Positions 7,256 to 15,993 are shown, counted from the first letter of the stretch. The stretch is 31,474 nucleotides of DNA from Christensenella sp. UBA1259 (GCA_002308755.1 DBVR01000046.1:1-31474), one strand, 5' to 3'. A program made the numbers and translations. The notes: a model not told the origin generated them from the letters alone.

Positions 7256-7304
7256 GACTTTCTTAATTTTCACCGCCCAAACCTGTTAAGTAGGCGAAAA
7301 ACGC

Positions 7305-7333
7305 TTGATATTTTTCTGTCGATTTAATACAAT
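7305..7333 (+). promoter_or_regulatory. Sigma-A-type promoter of the glycosyltransferase operon
   Basis: TTGATA (7305-7310) and TACAAT (7328-7333) are 17 bp apart. The leader to the ATG at 7368 is about 28 bases and holds GGGAG at 7356-7360. Confidence 0.75.
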
Positions 7334-7367
7334 AATTGCGGAAAAACCGAAAAACGGGAGATCAAAA

Positions 7368-8324
7368 ATGACAAAAACTTTCAACGAAAAAGAAATTCCG
7401 ATAGTTTTCGCGGTGGACGACAACTACGCGCCGTTTCTGTGCGTGTCCATAAGGTCGATAATGGAAAACGCCTCGGCAGGCCGTTTTTACAGGATATACG
7501 TTCTTAACACCGGAATAAGCGAGAAGAACCAGAAACTTCTCTTAAAAAGCGCGGAAGGTTTCGGCGGAAACGGTTCTCTGGAATTCGTGGACGTCGCCGA
7601 CCGCATGAAATCTTTGAGCGGCAAACTCCGTTTAAGGGATTACTACACCAACGCGATATTCTACCGCATATTCATACCTTCGCTTTTCCCGAATTACGAA
7701 AAGATCCTGTATCTTGACAGCGACATAGTGTTCAACGACGACGTGGCGAAACTTTTCGACACCGACCTTACGGGATGCGTACTCGGGGTAACGAAAGACG
7801 AGATAGTCCCCGCGATAGCGGGTTTTGCCGAGTACGTGGAAGATTTTCTCGGTGTGGATAAGTACGAGTATTTTAATTCGGGCTTGCTTTTGTTCAATAC
7901 CGAAGAGTATAAAAAGACGCAGACGGAGAAAAAGTTTATCGAGTATATGTTGAAATATAAGTTCGAGATCGCGCCCGATCAGGACTGTCTTAACGTGCTT
8001 TTGCAGGGCAAGATAAAATACATAGATCCGTGCTGGAACAAAACGCCTATGCCGGAACTTATTTCCGACGTGAACGAACTTAAAGCGATACATTTCAAAA
8101 TGAAATTCCGTCCGTGGAAGTACGACGACGTTTTATGTCAGGATATTTTCTGGAAATACGCCAAGGCGACGCCGTACTACAAAGATCTCATAAAAATGCG
8201 TAAGAAGACCACGGAACAGGACAAGAAAAACGACGAGATAGGTTTTATCGCGCTCATAAAAATGGCGCGTGAATTGATAGACAGCGAAAACAACTTTTTA
8301 AGACTGCAATCGGAGAATGCCTGA
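7368..8324 (+). CDS. Family 8 glycosyltransferase
   Basis: The 318-residue protein matches the GT8 pattern of LgtC-like retaining galactosyl/glucosyltransferases. It opens with IPIVFAVDDNYAPFLCVSI. It has the metal-binding DxD (LDSDIV, D117 and D119), then FNSGLLLFN, the DQDCLN region and the late HF (IHFKMKFRPW) expected to bind the diphosphate. It likely moves a sugar from a nucleotide sugar onto a lipid or glycan at the cytoplasmic face. The ATG at 7368 follows GGGAG by 7 bp; an upstream frame from 7305 overlaps the promoter and is rejected. Two acyltransferase-type genes follow at once, so a glycolipid product is likely but not shown. Confidence 0.88.
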   Translation: MTKTFNEKEIPIVFAVDDNYAPFLCVSIRSIMENASAGRFYRIYVLNTGISEKNQKLLLKSAEGFGGNGSLEFVDVADRMKSLSGKLRLRDYYTNAIFYRIFIPSLFPNYEKILYLDSDIVFNDDVAKLFDTDLTGCVLGVTKDEIVPAIAGFAEYVEDFLGVDKYEYFNSGLLLFNTEEYKKTQTEKKFIEYMLKYKFEIAPDQDCLNVLLQGKIKYIDPCWNKTPMPELISDVNELKAIHFKMKFRPWKYDDVLCQDIFWKYAKATPYYKDLIKMRKKTTEQDKKNDEIGFIALIKMARELIDSENNFLRLQSENA

Positions 8325-8325
8325 A

Positions 8326-9171
8326 ATGGAAGATAGCGGCGGCAATTCGGAAATAAAGCGCAAAATCGCGGAAAGAATAGCGGACTACGAAAAACGGGGG
8401 CTGTGGGATAAGGACGTTACGGACGATCCGCCCGCCGTTCCGCTTACTTTAAATAAAGCCGATTATCTCTGCGAAAAGCCTTTTTCGAAAACTCTGACGA
8501 AGATTGCCAACCGCCTTGCGATCAAGTACTTTGAAAAAGAGATAAAGAAGGGCAATTTCCGCATAAAAGCCGTGCACGGGATAGAAAACTATCTTAAAGT
8601 AAAAGACGGCGGCGCGATAATAACCTGCAATCATTTTTCCATTTACGATCATTACGCCGTTTACAGGACGATAAGGGAATATTTTCCCAAGGGCGGGCAA
8701 CTCTACAAGGTCATAAAGGAAGGCAATTATACGGCTTTTAAGGGGCTGTTCGGTTTCTTTTTCAGGCATTGCAACACCCTTCCGCTTGCGGAAAGTCCCG
8801 CCGTCATGATAAAGTTCATGAAGGCGGTGGACGTTCTTTTAAAGCGGGGCGAAAAGATACTCGTTTACCCCGAACAGGCAATGTGGCCAAACTACGAAAA
8901 GCCGCGCCCGTTAAAGAGCGGGGCGTTCAGGCTTGCGTTAAAAAGCGACGTTCCCGTCCTTCCCGTGTTTATCACGATGGAAGATTCCGACAGGTTCGAC
9001 GCAGACGGCGACGCGATACGGAATTATACGCTTTGGTTTTCGGAGCCGATATACGGGCGGGCGGAACTTTCGGCAAAAGACAACGAAACCTTTATGCGGG
9101 ACGAAAACTATAAGGTTTGGAAGGAGATATACGAAAGGGCGTATAATAAGCCGCTTTCCTACGAAAGATAG
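8326..9171 (+). CDS. PlsC-like acyltransferase
   Basis: The protein has 281 residues and the glycerophosphate acyltransferase fold. Its HxxxxD motif is NHFSIYD (H103, D108), and VYPEQ (181-184 region) replaces the usual FPEG. A phospholipid-type acyl acceptor is therefore likely, but the changed second motif may mean another acceptor such as a glycolipid. There is no clear membrane segment; the region before the motif is amphipathic. I place the start at 8326, with GGAG 10 bp upstream, just after the previous stop. An ATG at 8317 overlaps the previous gene by 8 bp and is the alternative. The next gene begins 2 bp after the stop. Confidence 0.82.
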   Translation: MEDSGGNSEIKRKIAERIADYEKRGLWDKDVTDDPPAVPLTLNKADYLCEKPFSKTLTKIANRLAIKYFEKEIKKGNFRIKAVHGIENYLKVKDGGAIITCNHFSIYDHYAVYRTIREYFPKGGQLYKVIKEGNYTAFKGLFGFFFRHCNTLPLAESPAVMIKFMKAVDVLLKRGEKILVYPEQAMWPNYEKPRPLKSGAFRLALKSDVPVLPVFITMEDSDRFDADGDAIRNYTLWFSEPIYGRAELSAKDNETFMRDENYKVWKEIYERAYNKPLSYER

Positions 9172-9173
9172 AT

Positions 9174-9800
9174 ATGCTTTACCTGGGATTCATACTTTTC
9201 TGCATGGCGGCGATAGCGGGGGTAAACGTCGCGTTCGCCGCGCCGGACAAAGGTTTCGGCGCGTGGTCAATAATAATAGCGGTGGTACTTTCGGTGGTCG
9301 CGGTGGTGATAATAGACGGAATATTCGCCACGGTGGCAAGGTGGCTGCTTCCCAAAAAGTGGTTTACCGCCGATAAGACGCGCTTTGCCGCAAGCAAGAA
9401 AAAATGCAGGTTCTATGAAAAAATCGGCATAAAAAAGTGGAAAGATCTCGTACCCGAGTTAGGACACCTTACGGGATTTCGCAAAAACAAGATAGCCGAT
9501 CCCACCAACAACGAATACGTCGACAGGTTCATAGAAGAGGCGAATTTCGGCGTGTGCGGGCACGCGTTGGGCATGATATTCGGCTTTTTGCTTGGCTTTA
9601 TCGAATTTGCGTACGCGGGGTATTTTTTCCGCATAGGACTGTTCGTCGCCGTCGTCAACGCGTTCGTGAACTTTTTGTCCTACGCGATACTGCGGTATAA
9701 TCTTTCCAAACTTCACACGCTGAAAAGAATAAACGATAAGCGGCAAAAGCGAAAGGCGGCGGAAGACGTAAAAAACGAAGAAGCGGCCGTTACGGAATAA
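9174..9800 (+). CDS. CrtO-like membrane acyltransferase family protein
   Basis: The 208-residue protein has two N-terminal membrane segments (about 1-23 and 31-58). A cytoplasmic part carries FYEKIGIKKWKDLVPE (about 80-95), and two more hydrophobic segments follow near 127-175. That motif is typical of the glycosyl-4,4'-diaponeurosporenoate acyltransferase (CrtO) family, which is broad in Firmicutes and rarely tied to carotenoids. With a GT8 and a PlsC-like enzyme upstream, acylation of a glycolipid is a reasonable guess. It is the last gene of the operon; a strong terminator follows at 9820. Confidence 0.7.
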   Translation: MLYLGFILFCMAAIAGVNVAFAAPDKGFGAWSIIIAVVLSVVAVVIIDGIFATVARWLLPKKWFTADKTRFAASKKKCRFYEKIGIKKWKDLVPELGHLTGFRKNKIADPTNNEYVDRFIEEANFGVCGHALGMIFGFLLGFIEFAYAGYFFRIGLFVAVVNAFVNFLSYAILRYNLSKLHTLKRINDKRQKRKAAEDVKNEEAAVTE

Positions 9801-9819
9801 CAAAGGGCGTATGATTTTG

Positions 9820-9858
9820 CCCCGAAGAAAAGTTTTTCTTCGGGGGATTTTTTTATTT
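9820..9858 (+). terminator. Rho-independent terminator
   Basis: A perfect 12-bp stem (9820-9831 with 9834-9845) is followed by ATTTTTTTATTTT. It ends the glycosyltransferase operon. Confidence 0.9.
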
Positions 9859-9874
9859 TACGGCTTTGCTGCGC

Positions 9875-9903
9875 TTTACTTATTTCGGGATTTACTATAT
9901 AAT
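9875..9903 (+). promoter_or_regulatory. Sigma-A-type promoter of the nuclease operon
   Basis: TTTACT (9875-9880) and a perfect TATAAT (9898-9903) are 17 bp apart. The leader is about 24 bases and contains AGGGAGA. Confidence 0.75.
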
Positions 9904-9933
9904 CTATATAAGCATCGTGAAATAGGGAGAAAA

Positions 9934-11007
9934 ATGAAAATAATCCATTGCGCGGATCTGCATATAGATTCCAAAATAGAGGGTCTGCCCGCCGAAAAAA
10001 GTAAACTGCGTCGAGACGAGATTCTGCACACGTTCGAACGCATGTGCGATTATGCGCGCGACGAAGGCGTGCGCGCGGTTATCATCGCGGGCGACGCTTT
10101 CGATTCGCCCCGTATTTCAAAAAAGACGGCGTTACGGTTTATAGAAGGCGTAAAAAGCGCGCCCGATACCGATTTTTTATATCTTTCGGGCAATCACGAC
10201 GGGGAGTTTTTAAGCGCGTGGGGCGACGACATGCCGTCTAATTTCAAAGTGTTCGGCAATACCTGGACGGAATACAGATACGGCGACGTTTCCGTTCGCG
10301 GAATAACTTTCGACAAGTATAACGCGCCGTTCGTGTACGACGGGCTTAAAACCACCGCGGACGATATAAATATCGTCTGTATGCACGGGCAGATACTCGG
10401 TTACAAATCGGAAGAAGCGGCGGAAACCGTAAGTCTGCCGCTACTTAAAAACAAAAATATAGATTATCTTGCACTCGGGCATATTCACTCTTACGCCGAA
10501 GGCACGATCGACGAACGCGGCGTTTACGCATACTCGGGTTGTCTCGACGGCAGGGGATTCGACGAAACCGGCGTAAAAGGTTTCGTGCTTTTGGAAACCG
10601 ACGGCAAAAAACTATCCCGACGTTTCGTGCCGTTTTGCAGCAGAATACTCGCCACGGCGGAATTTTCCGTGGAAAACGCACGGTCTTTTTACGCGCTGCG
10701 TAACGAAATTCTGGAAAAACTGCGTTCGGCTTACGACGGGAAAAGTCTTGTGAAAGTGATACTTACGGGCGGGCACGACGCCGATTTTATCGTCGATAAA
10801 GACGATCTCGCTTTCCGCCTTAACGAAGAATTTTTCTTTGCGAAGGTGTACGATTGCACTACGTTAAAAGTTTCGGCGGAAGATTTCGCGGCGGACAAAT
10901 CCGTGCGCGGCGAATTCGTCAGGGCAGTACTTTCTAGCGACGTTTCGGAAGAAGAAAAAGAAAGGATAATCTTAACGGGGCTTGCCGCGTTAAAGGGGGA
11001 ACTCTGA
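9934..11007 (+). CDS. SbcD/YhaO-like DNA repair phosphoesterase
   Basis: The protein has 357 residues and the calcineurin-type nuclease motifs in order: CADLHIDS (D8, H10), IAGDAFDS, SGNHDGE, a mid-domain CMHGQ histidine and LGHIHSY. This fits the Mre11/SbcD family, closest in layout to YhaO, with a C-terminal part of about 110 residues that would bind the ATPase partner. It likely cuts DNA ends or hairpins together with the next gene product. I start at the ATG at 9934, with AGGGAGA 4-10 bp upstream; a frame open from 9811 crosses the terminator and promoter. One base separates it from the next gene, so the two are translated as a unit. Confidence 0.88.
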   Translation: MKIIHCADLHIDSKIEGLPAEKSKLRRDEILHTFERMCDYARDEGVRAVIIAGDAFDSPRISKKTALRFIEGVKSAPDTDFLYLSGNHDGEFLSAWGDDMPSNFKVFGNTWTEYRYGDVSVRGITFDKYNAPFVYDGLKTTADDINIVCMHGQILGYKSEEAAETVSLPLLKNKNIDYLALGHIHSYAEGTIDERGVYAYSGCLDGRGFDETGVKGFVLLETDGKKLSRRFVPFCSRILATAEFSVENARSFYALRNEILEKLRSAYDGKSLVKVILTGGHDADFIVDKDDLAFRLNEEFFFAKVYDCTTLKVSAEDFAADKSVRGEFVRAVLSSDVSEEEKERIILTGLAALKGEL

Positions 11008-11008
11008 T

Positions 11009-13009
11009 ATGAAACTTATCGATTGCTACGTTTCCGCTTTCGGCAAACTGAAAGATTTTTCTTATACTTTCGGCGGCGGGCTCAATACTGTTAAAGAAGA
11101 AAACGGTTGGGGCAAAAGCACTTTCGCCACCTTTATAAAGGCTATGTTTTACGGGCTTGACGACGCCAAAAGAACCGTAGACGATAACGAGCGCAAAAAA
11201 TACGCGCCGTGGAATTCTACCGAAAAATTCGGCGGCAGTCTTACTTTCGAGTGGGGCGGCAAGAAATTTAAGATAGAAAGGTTTTTCGGCGCGAAAGCGT
11301 CCGACGACACGGTAAAACTTTACGATCTTGCGAGCGGTAAAGAGTTCACCGAAGGCGCGGGGGCGGAAAATCTCGGCAAGCGTGTTTTCGGTATCGACGA
11401 AGAAGGATTTTTATCCACGACCTATTTTTCGCAGAAAGATTTCGAGATAAAAAGCAATACCAGCATAACGGCGAAATTCAACGAAGTGTGCGAAGTGCAG
11501 GACTCTGACGCGTTCGACAAGGCGCTTGATAAACTTGACGAAAAAATAAAGTCGTTGAAAGCGCGGGGCGATAAGGGCAGAATTTACGAATTGAAACGAA
11601 AGATAACGGAAACAGACGACGTTATCGAAAGAAACCGCCGCGCGATAAGTTCGGCGGAAACTTTGGCGGGCGAACGCGACGCGCTTATTGCCGATCGCGA
11701 CGAACTTGCGGCGGGCATAAAATCGCTTACCGAAAAAATAGAAAAGGCGGGGAAGAGAGAAGCGTTTGCCGAGCGCGCGAAACGTTCGGCGGCGTTAAAA
11801 GCCGAACTTGCCGCGGTCAAAGAGAAAAAGGCGGCGTTTGACGGCACGCTTAACGGTAAAAATCTGACGGCGGCGCAGATAACCGACTGCGAAAAATGTA
11901 TAAACGATTTTTACGACGTATCGACGAAGGTCGATATGCTTAAAGACGATATCGCCGATATAACGGCGGAATTTTCGCCGAAAAAAGCGGTAAAACCCAC
12001 GAAACGGCAGAAACGGCTTAATATTTTCATACTCGTTTTCGCCGCATTGCTTTGCGTGGCGGGAATAATCGTTTCGGTCGCCGTACATTTGTGGGGACTG
12101 GTATTACTGTGCGCGGGCGTAGTTGCGGGATTTTTTGCGATGGGCAAACGCGACAACGCGGAACTGACGGAAGTTTACGAACGTAAAAAGCGGGAACTCG
12201 CGGTTGCCGAAGATTGTAAAGTGCAACTTGAAAAGGGGTTGAACGAGTTTTTCGCAAGATTCGATTTCGGCGGAGAAACGCCCGATTTCAGACAGCGGCT
12301 TAATATCGTTAAAGACGCGGCGAAAGAAAGCGCGGCATGCGCCGAAAGAATCGCGAAATTGACGGAAGAAATAAACGCGATCGCGGCGGTAGGCGCAACG
12401 GACGGCGAGACGGAAGGCGGCGAAAGCGTTGCCGAACTTAACGATAAACTCAAAACGGCGACAGAGTGGTACGGCGAAAAGGTAAAGCAGATAGAACGCG
12501 TCAATTCTCGGATCGAATCGCTTGACGAAACGGCGGATTCTCTCGTTTATTCCGAAGCGGCGAAAAACGAACTAAAAGAAGAACTTGCGGCGTGCGAAAA
12601 GGAACTTAAAATTCTCGTTAAAACCGTGGAATTTATGAAAGCCGCCGACGAATCGCTTAAAATAAAATACCGCGCGCCTTTGCAGGACAGCCTTAATAAG
12701 TACCTGAAACTTATTTCGGGTGCGGATCTTTCGGCGGTCATAGATACCGATATGAAAGTAAGCGTACAGATAGGCGGCGCGGCGCGCGACACGGAGTTTT
12801 TCAGTAAGGGGTATCGCAATCTTTTCGAGATATGCAAGCGATTTTCCCTTACCGACGTGTTGTTTACGGGAGAAAAACCGTTCATGATACTCGACGATCC
12901 GTTCTGTAATTTGGACGACGAAAAGGTGATCGCGGCGATTTCGCTTATTAAAAATCTTTCGGACGAATACCAGATTTTGTATTTCGTGTGCCACGGTTCG
13001 AGAGCGTAA
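11009..13009 (+). CDS. SbcC/YhaN-like ATPase with membrane hairpin
   Basis: The 666-residue protein is a short Rad50/SbcC-type ATPase. Walker A is NGWGKST (32-38), the Q-loop is near FSQKDF, a signature-like FSKGYRN lies near 590 and Walker B is MILDDP (626-631), ending in a VCHG switch region. Long Glu/Lys-rich coiled coils flank two adjacent hydrophobic segments at about 336-380. This membrane hairpin in the coiled coil is the feature of YhaN rather than of SbcC with a zinc hook. It should be the partner of the phosphoesterase one base upstream. Confidence 0.85.
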   Translation: MKLIDCYVSAFGKLKDFSYTFGGGLNTVKEENGWGKSTFATFIKAMFYGLDDAKRTVDDNERKKYAPWNSTEKFGGSLTFEWGGKKFKIERFFGAKASDDTVKLYDLASGKEFTEGAGAENLGKRVFGIDEEGFLSTTYFSQKDFEIKSNTSITAKFNEVCEVQDSDAFDKALDKLDEKIKSLKARGDKGRIYELKRKITETDDVIERNRRAISSAETLAGERDALIADRDELAAGIKSLTEKIEKAGKREAFAERAKRSAALKAELAAVKEKKAAFDGTLNGKNLTAAQITDCEKCINDFYDVSTKVDMLKDDIADITAEFSPKKAVKPTKRQKRLNIFILVFAALLCVAGIIVSVAVHLWGLVLLCAGVVAGFFAMGKRDNAELTEVYERKKRELAVAEDCKVQLEKGLNEFFARFDFGGETPDFRQRLNIVKDAAKESAACAERIAKLTEEINAIAAVGATDGETEGGESVAELNDKLKTATEWYGEKVKQIERVNSRIESLDETADSLVYSEAAKNELKEELAACEKELKILVKTVEFMKAADESLKIKYRAPLQDSLNKYLKLISGADLSAVIDTDMKVSVQIGGAARDTEFFSKGYRNLFEICKRFSLTDVLFTGEKPFMILDDPFCNLDDEKVIAAISLIKNLSDEYQILYFVCHGSRA

Positions 13010-13011
13010 AA

Positions 13012-13467
13012 ATGGATAAAGAGATACTGAAAATAGAACTCGTGCCCGACGGCTGCTGGTATTTCAATTTAAGGAGTATTCTCAATAAGAGTCAGTGGGA
13101 GTATATAAAAGCCGAAGTTAAAAGGCGTGCGGGCGGAAAATGCGCCGTGTGCGGAAAGAAGACGGATAAATTGGAAGCGCACGAACGGTGGAGTTACGAC
13201 GAAAAAAAAGGGGTTCAGAAACTCGAAGAAGTTATCGCCGTGTGCAAGGATTGCCACAGCGTTATACATATCGGCAGGACGCAACTTAAAGGCGACGAGA
13301 AAAGAGCCGAAGAACATTATATGAAAGTCAACGGGGCGACCTACGCCGAGTACAGGGCGGCGTTGAAGAAAGCCAACGAAGAGCATATAAGAAGAAACAA
13401 GGTGTCGGAGTGGAAGACCGACATTTCGTACTTAAGGGTATTCGCGGGGGAAAGCGATAGGACTTAA
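13012..13467 (+). CDS. HNH-type zinc-finger protein
   Basis: The 151-residue protein carries an HNH-like pattern. CAVC (C44, C47) is followed by LEAHERW (H57) and CKDCHSVIH (C78, C81, H82, H86). In this family two CxxC pairs hold structural zinc and the histidines bind the catalytic metal, so a nuclease role is possible. I do not recognise a named member. The ATG at 13012 lies just after the ATPase stop; the ribosome site is weak (GAG), so it may rely on coupling. A frame from 12988 overlaps the ATPase and is less likely. Position after an SbcCD/YhaON-like pair suggests DNA processing. Confidence 0.72.
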   Translation: MDKEILKIELVPDGCWYFNLRSILNKSQWEYIKAEVKRRAGGKCAVCGKKTDKLEAHERWSYDEKKGVQKLEEVIAVCKDCHSVIHIGRTQLKGDEKRAEEHYMKVNGATYAEYRAALKKANEEHIRRNKVSEWKTDISYLRVFAGESDRT

Positions 13468-13480
13468 AAGGAGAACGGAA

Positions 13481-14275
13481 ATGGAGATAATAGACGCGCA
13501 CGCACACATTTACCCCCCGAAGATAGCCGAAAAGGCGACGGTGGCGATAGGGGAATTCTACGACATAAAGATGGCTATGCCGGCGGGCACTCCCGAAAGG
13601 CTTATAGAAACGGGTAAAAAAGCGGGGATATCGAAATTCGTGGTGCACTCCTGCGCGACCAAAGCGTCGCAGGTAAGACCTATCAACGAGTTTATCAAGC
13701 GCGAAATAGACGAACATAAAGAGTTTATCGGTTTTATGACCTTGCACCAGGATCTTACCGAAGAAGAAACGGAAGAAGAAGTGGAGTGGTGCGTTAAAAA
13801 CGGGTTCATGGGGGTTAAACTTCACCCCGATTTTCAGAAATTTTATATCGACGGCGAAAACGTCAGAAAGTTTTACAGAGCGGTAGGGGATAAATTGCCG
13901 ATACTTTTTCACACCGGCGACGACAGGTACGAATATTCCAAGCCCGCAAGGCTCGCTAAAGTTGCGAAAGAATATAAGAACGTCAATTTTATCGGCGCGC
14001 ATTTCGGCGGTTACCGTTGCTGGGACGAACTTTCGGTTTACGAAGGTATAGATAACGTGTATTTTGATACGAGTTCGTCTTTGCCGTTTATTTCCGTAGA
14101 AAAGGCGACGGGACTTATACACCGTTTCGGATCGGAAAAATTCTTTTTCGGCACCGACTTTCCCATGTGGGACGCAAAGGAAGAACTCGAAAGGTTTTAC
14201 AGACTCGGTTTAAGTGACGGAGAAAAGGAAAAAATACTCGCCGCAAACCTTAAAAATTTATTAAAAATAAAGTAA
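13481..14275 (+). CDS. Amidohydrolase family 2 (TIM-barrel metal hydrolase)
   Basis: The 264-residue protein has the metal-binding pattern of the amidohydrolase-2 family. DAHAHIY gives H7 and H9, with FHTGDD, IGAHFGG and the terminal GTDFPMWD aspartate further along. The family covers decarboxylases and hydrolases acting on ring or carboxylate substrates; the substrate here cannot be read. The start follows AAGGAGA. It is 13 bp behind the HNH gene and seems to end that operon. I see no terminator between its stop and the promoter at 14293. Confidence 0.8.
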   Translation: MEIIDAHAHIYPPKIAEKATVAIGEFYDIKMAMPAGTPERLIETGKKAGISKFVVHSCATKASQVRPINEFIKREIDEHKEFIGFMTLHQDLTEEETEEEVEWCVKNGFMGVKLHPDFQKFYIDGENVRKFYRAVGDKLPILFHTGDDRYEYSKPARLAKVAKEYKNVNFIGAHFGGYRCWDELSVYEGIDNVYFDTSSSLPFISVEKATGLIHRFGSEKFFFGTDFPMWDAKEELERFYRLGLSDGEKEKILAANLKNLLKIK

Positions 14276-14292
14276 CGCCGATTGCTAAACGC

Positions 14293-14321
14293 TTGACAAG
14301 ATTCGGCAGTACAGGTATAAT
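14293..14321 (+). promoter_or_regulatory. Consensus sigma-A promoter of the T-box operon
   Basis: TTGACA (14293-14298) and TATAAT (14316-14321) are both perfect, with a 17-bp spacer. A transcript would start near 14328. Such a strong promoter makes sense when the T-box terminator does the control. Confidence 0.92.
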
Positions 14322-14329
14322 AATATAAA

Positions 14330-14576
14330 ACTCGGAATAAATGCGATGGCAAAACTATTCCCTATTTTTCGGAAACAGAGAGTCGGCGGCGGGTGTAAGC
14401 CGACGGAGAGAATAGGGTCGCTCACTTTGCGGCAGGCGTTTCGAAAGGCTTTTGGGCCTAGTAGTTACGTTCGGACGATCTCCGTTATAAGATTAGAGAG
14501 GTTGTTTTTTGCAACAATACGGGTGGTACCGCGGTCATTTCGTCCCGAACTATAAAGTTCGGGGCGCATTTTTTTA
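14330..14576 (+). promoter_or_regulatory. T-box riboswitch, probable CUC (Leu) specifier
   Basis: The core GGGTGGTACCGCGGT lies at 14521-14535, with a TGGT bulge that fits a tRNA ending in ACCA. Stem I is clear: CCCTATT (14360-14366) pairs with AATAGGG (14411-14417), GGGTGTAAGCC is the apical motif, and GCAAA pairs with TTTGC below the specifier loop. The 3' side of that loop reads TCGCTCAC, so CTC at 14421-14423 followed by A fits the specifier position. CTC is leucine, matching the LeuA-like first gene and the branched-chain aminotransferase. The gene-free stretch 14276-14589 is filled by this promoter and leader. Confidence 0.92.
14541..14576 (+). terminator. Regulated terminator of the second T-box
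   Basis: An 11-bp stem (14541-14551 with 14556-14566) around loop ATAA is followed by CATTTTTTT. The first gene's AAGGAGG begins right after the T-run. Confidence 0.9.
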
Positions 14577-14589
14577 AGGAGGTAACTTT

Positions 14590-15993
14590 ATGAAAAGCGT
14601 TTCGGTTTCCGATATGTCGCTGGTTCTTGCCGAAAACGACGGCAGGGATCTTTCGTTCAAGGAAAAAATGGAGATAGTAAAGCGACTTAACGAACTTTGC
14701 GTGGACGTCGTGGAAGTAGCCCCCCTAAAAAACGACAAGGCGGAAGAACTGCTTATAAAGACGCTCTGTTCGTGCATAAATAAATCGGTCATATCATGTC
14801 GCACGGGAAAAGACGCGGAAACCGTGGAAAGGGATTTTTCGCTTATTTTCGGCGCAAAAAAGAAAAGACTCAACGTCTGCGTGCCGGTATCTTCGGTGCA
14901 GATGGAATATCTTCTCGGCAAAAAGCCGAAAGCGGTGGAAGAACTCATAGTTTCTCTCGTCGATAAAGCGGTATCGCTTTGCGGCGACGTGGAAATATCG
15001 CTTCTCGACGCCACCCGCGCAGAACCTGCATTTTTGTATTCCGTCGTCCGCGCGGCTATATCCCACGGGGTAAAGACGGTGTCCTTAATAGATTTTACCG
15101 GCAGTATGCTGCCGTCGGAGTTTACGGATTTTATAAGCGGCGTGAAAGCCGCCGTTCCCGAACTCGACGGGGTGAAACTCTGTATCGGGGTAAGCGACGC
15201 CTTTTCGATGGGCACGGCGACGGCGGTGTCGGCGCTACCCTTCGGCGTGGACGGGGTAAAGGTATCGGCGTACAGGACGGAAAACGCCGTATCTTTGGAT
15301 AAATTCGTGTCGGCTCTCGTCGCGACTTCGCAGAAAGATTACGCGCTTAATTTAAACGTTACGGCGATAAAGAGAACGGTGCGCGCGATAGCCGAACTTT
15401 GCGGAGATAAGGCCGACGTAAACGGCGACGAAAAATTTTCCGACGAAAAGACGGAAGACATAGAAAAAACCGTTACGCAAGCCGCACTTTCAAAGATAAT
15501 AAAAAAGCGCGGTTACGATTTAAGCGCGGCGGACTTAAAGAAAGTATATTCGGAATTTTTACGGCTTTCCGACAAAAAGACGGTGAACACGAAAGAACTC
15601 GACGTTATAATCGCCACCAGCGCGATGCAGGTGCCGGAAACCTACTCTCTCGTCAGTTTTTCGGTAAACAGCAGTAACGTTATAGCCGCCACGGCGAGCG
15701 TGGTTTTAAGCAAGAATTCCGAGAAGATGAGCGGGCTTTCCTTCGGGAACGGACCGGTGGACGCGGCGTTTCTCGCCGTGGAATCGGTGGTCGGCAGACA
15801 TTTCGAACTCGACGATTTCGAACTCGGCGCGGTAACGGAAGGCAAAGAAGCGATAGGTCAGGCGATAGTAAAACTGCGCTTTAACGGCGCGATATATTCG
15901 GGCAGGGGCGTTTCCACCGATATAATAGGAGCGTCCATAAGGGCGTACGTCAACGCCATCAACAAAGCGGTGTATTCGGAGTGTGACGGATGA
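14590..15993 (+). CDS. Catalytically degenerate 2-isopropylmalate synthase homologue
   Basis: The 467-residue protein aligns along its length with LeuA. Residues 1-260 correspond to the HMGL-type barrel: LSFKEKMEIVKRLNELCVDVVEV, and SLLDATR at 137-143 where LeuA has SAEDATR. Residues about 345-467 are the leucine-type regulatory domain, with GNGPVDAAF (386-394), AVTEGKEA and GRGVSTDIIGAS (438-449). The catalytic parts are gone. The RDGEQ of LeuA is replaced by AENDGRD near 14-20, the metal-binding HxHND is IGVSD (199-203), and the NGIGERAGN loop is lost. It should not make isopropylmalate. A leucine-sensing or partner-regulating role is inference. AAGGAGG lies 7 bp before the ATG. The gene is first in the T-box operon and overlaps the next by ATGA. 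Confidence 0.85.
   Translation: MKSVSVSDMSLVLAENDGRDLSFKEKMEIVKRLNELCVDVVEVAPLKNDKAEELLIKTLCSCINKSVISCRTGKDAETVERDFSLIFGAKKKRLNVCVPVSSVQMEYLLGKKPKAVEELIVSLVDKAVSLCGDVEISLLDATRAEPAFLYSVVRAAISHGVKTVSLIDFTGSMLPSEFTDFISGVKAAVPELDGVKLCIGVSDAFSMGTATAVSALPFGVDGVKVSAYRTENAVSLDKFVSALVATSQKDYALNLNVTAIKRTVRAIAELCGDKADVNGDEKFSDEKTEDIEKTVTQAALSKIIKKRGYDLSAADLKKVYSEFLRLSDKKTVNTKELDVIIATSAMQVPETYSLVSFSVNSSNVIAATASVVLSKNSEKMSGLSFGNGPVDAAFLAVESVVGRHFELDDFELGAVTEGKEAIGQAIVKLRFNGAIYSGRGVSTDIIGASIRAYVNAINKAVYSECDG

Noticed and set aside
13328..14122. Minus-strand frame (264 codons) across the HNH and amidohydrolase genes
   Set aside because: It crosses two real genes and their junction and has no domain or start signal.
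14346..14555. Plus-strand frame of 69 codons inside the second T-box
   Set aside because: The sequence is explained by T-box stems and the conserved core; no ribosome site precedes it.
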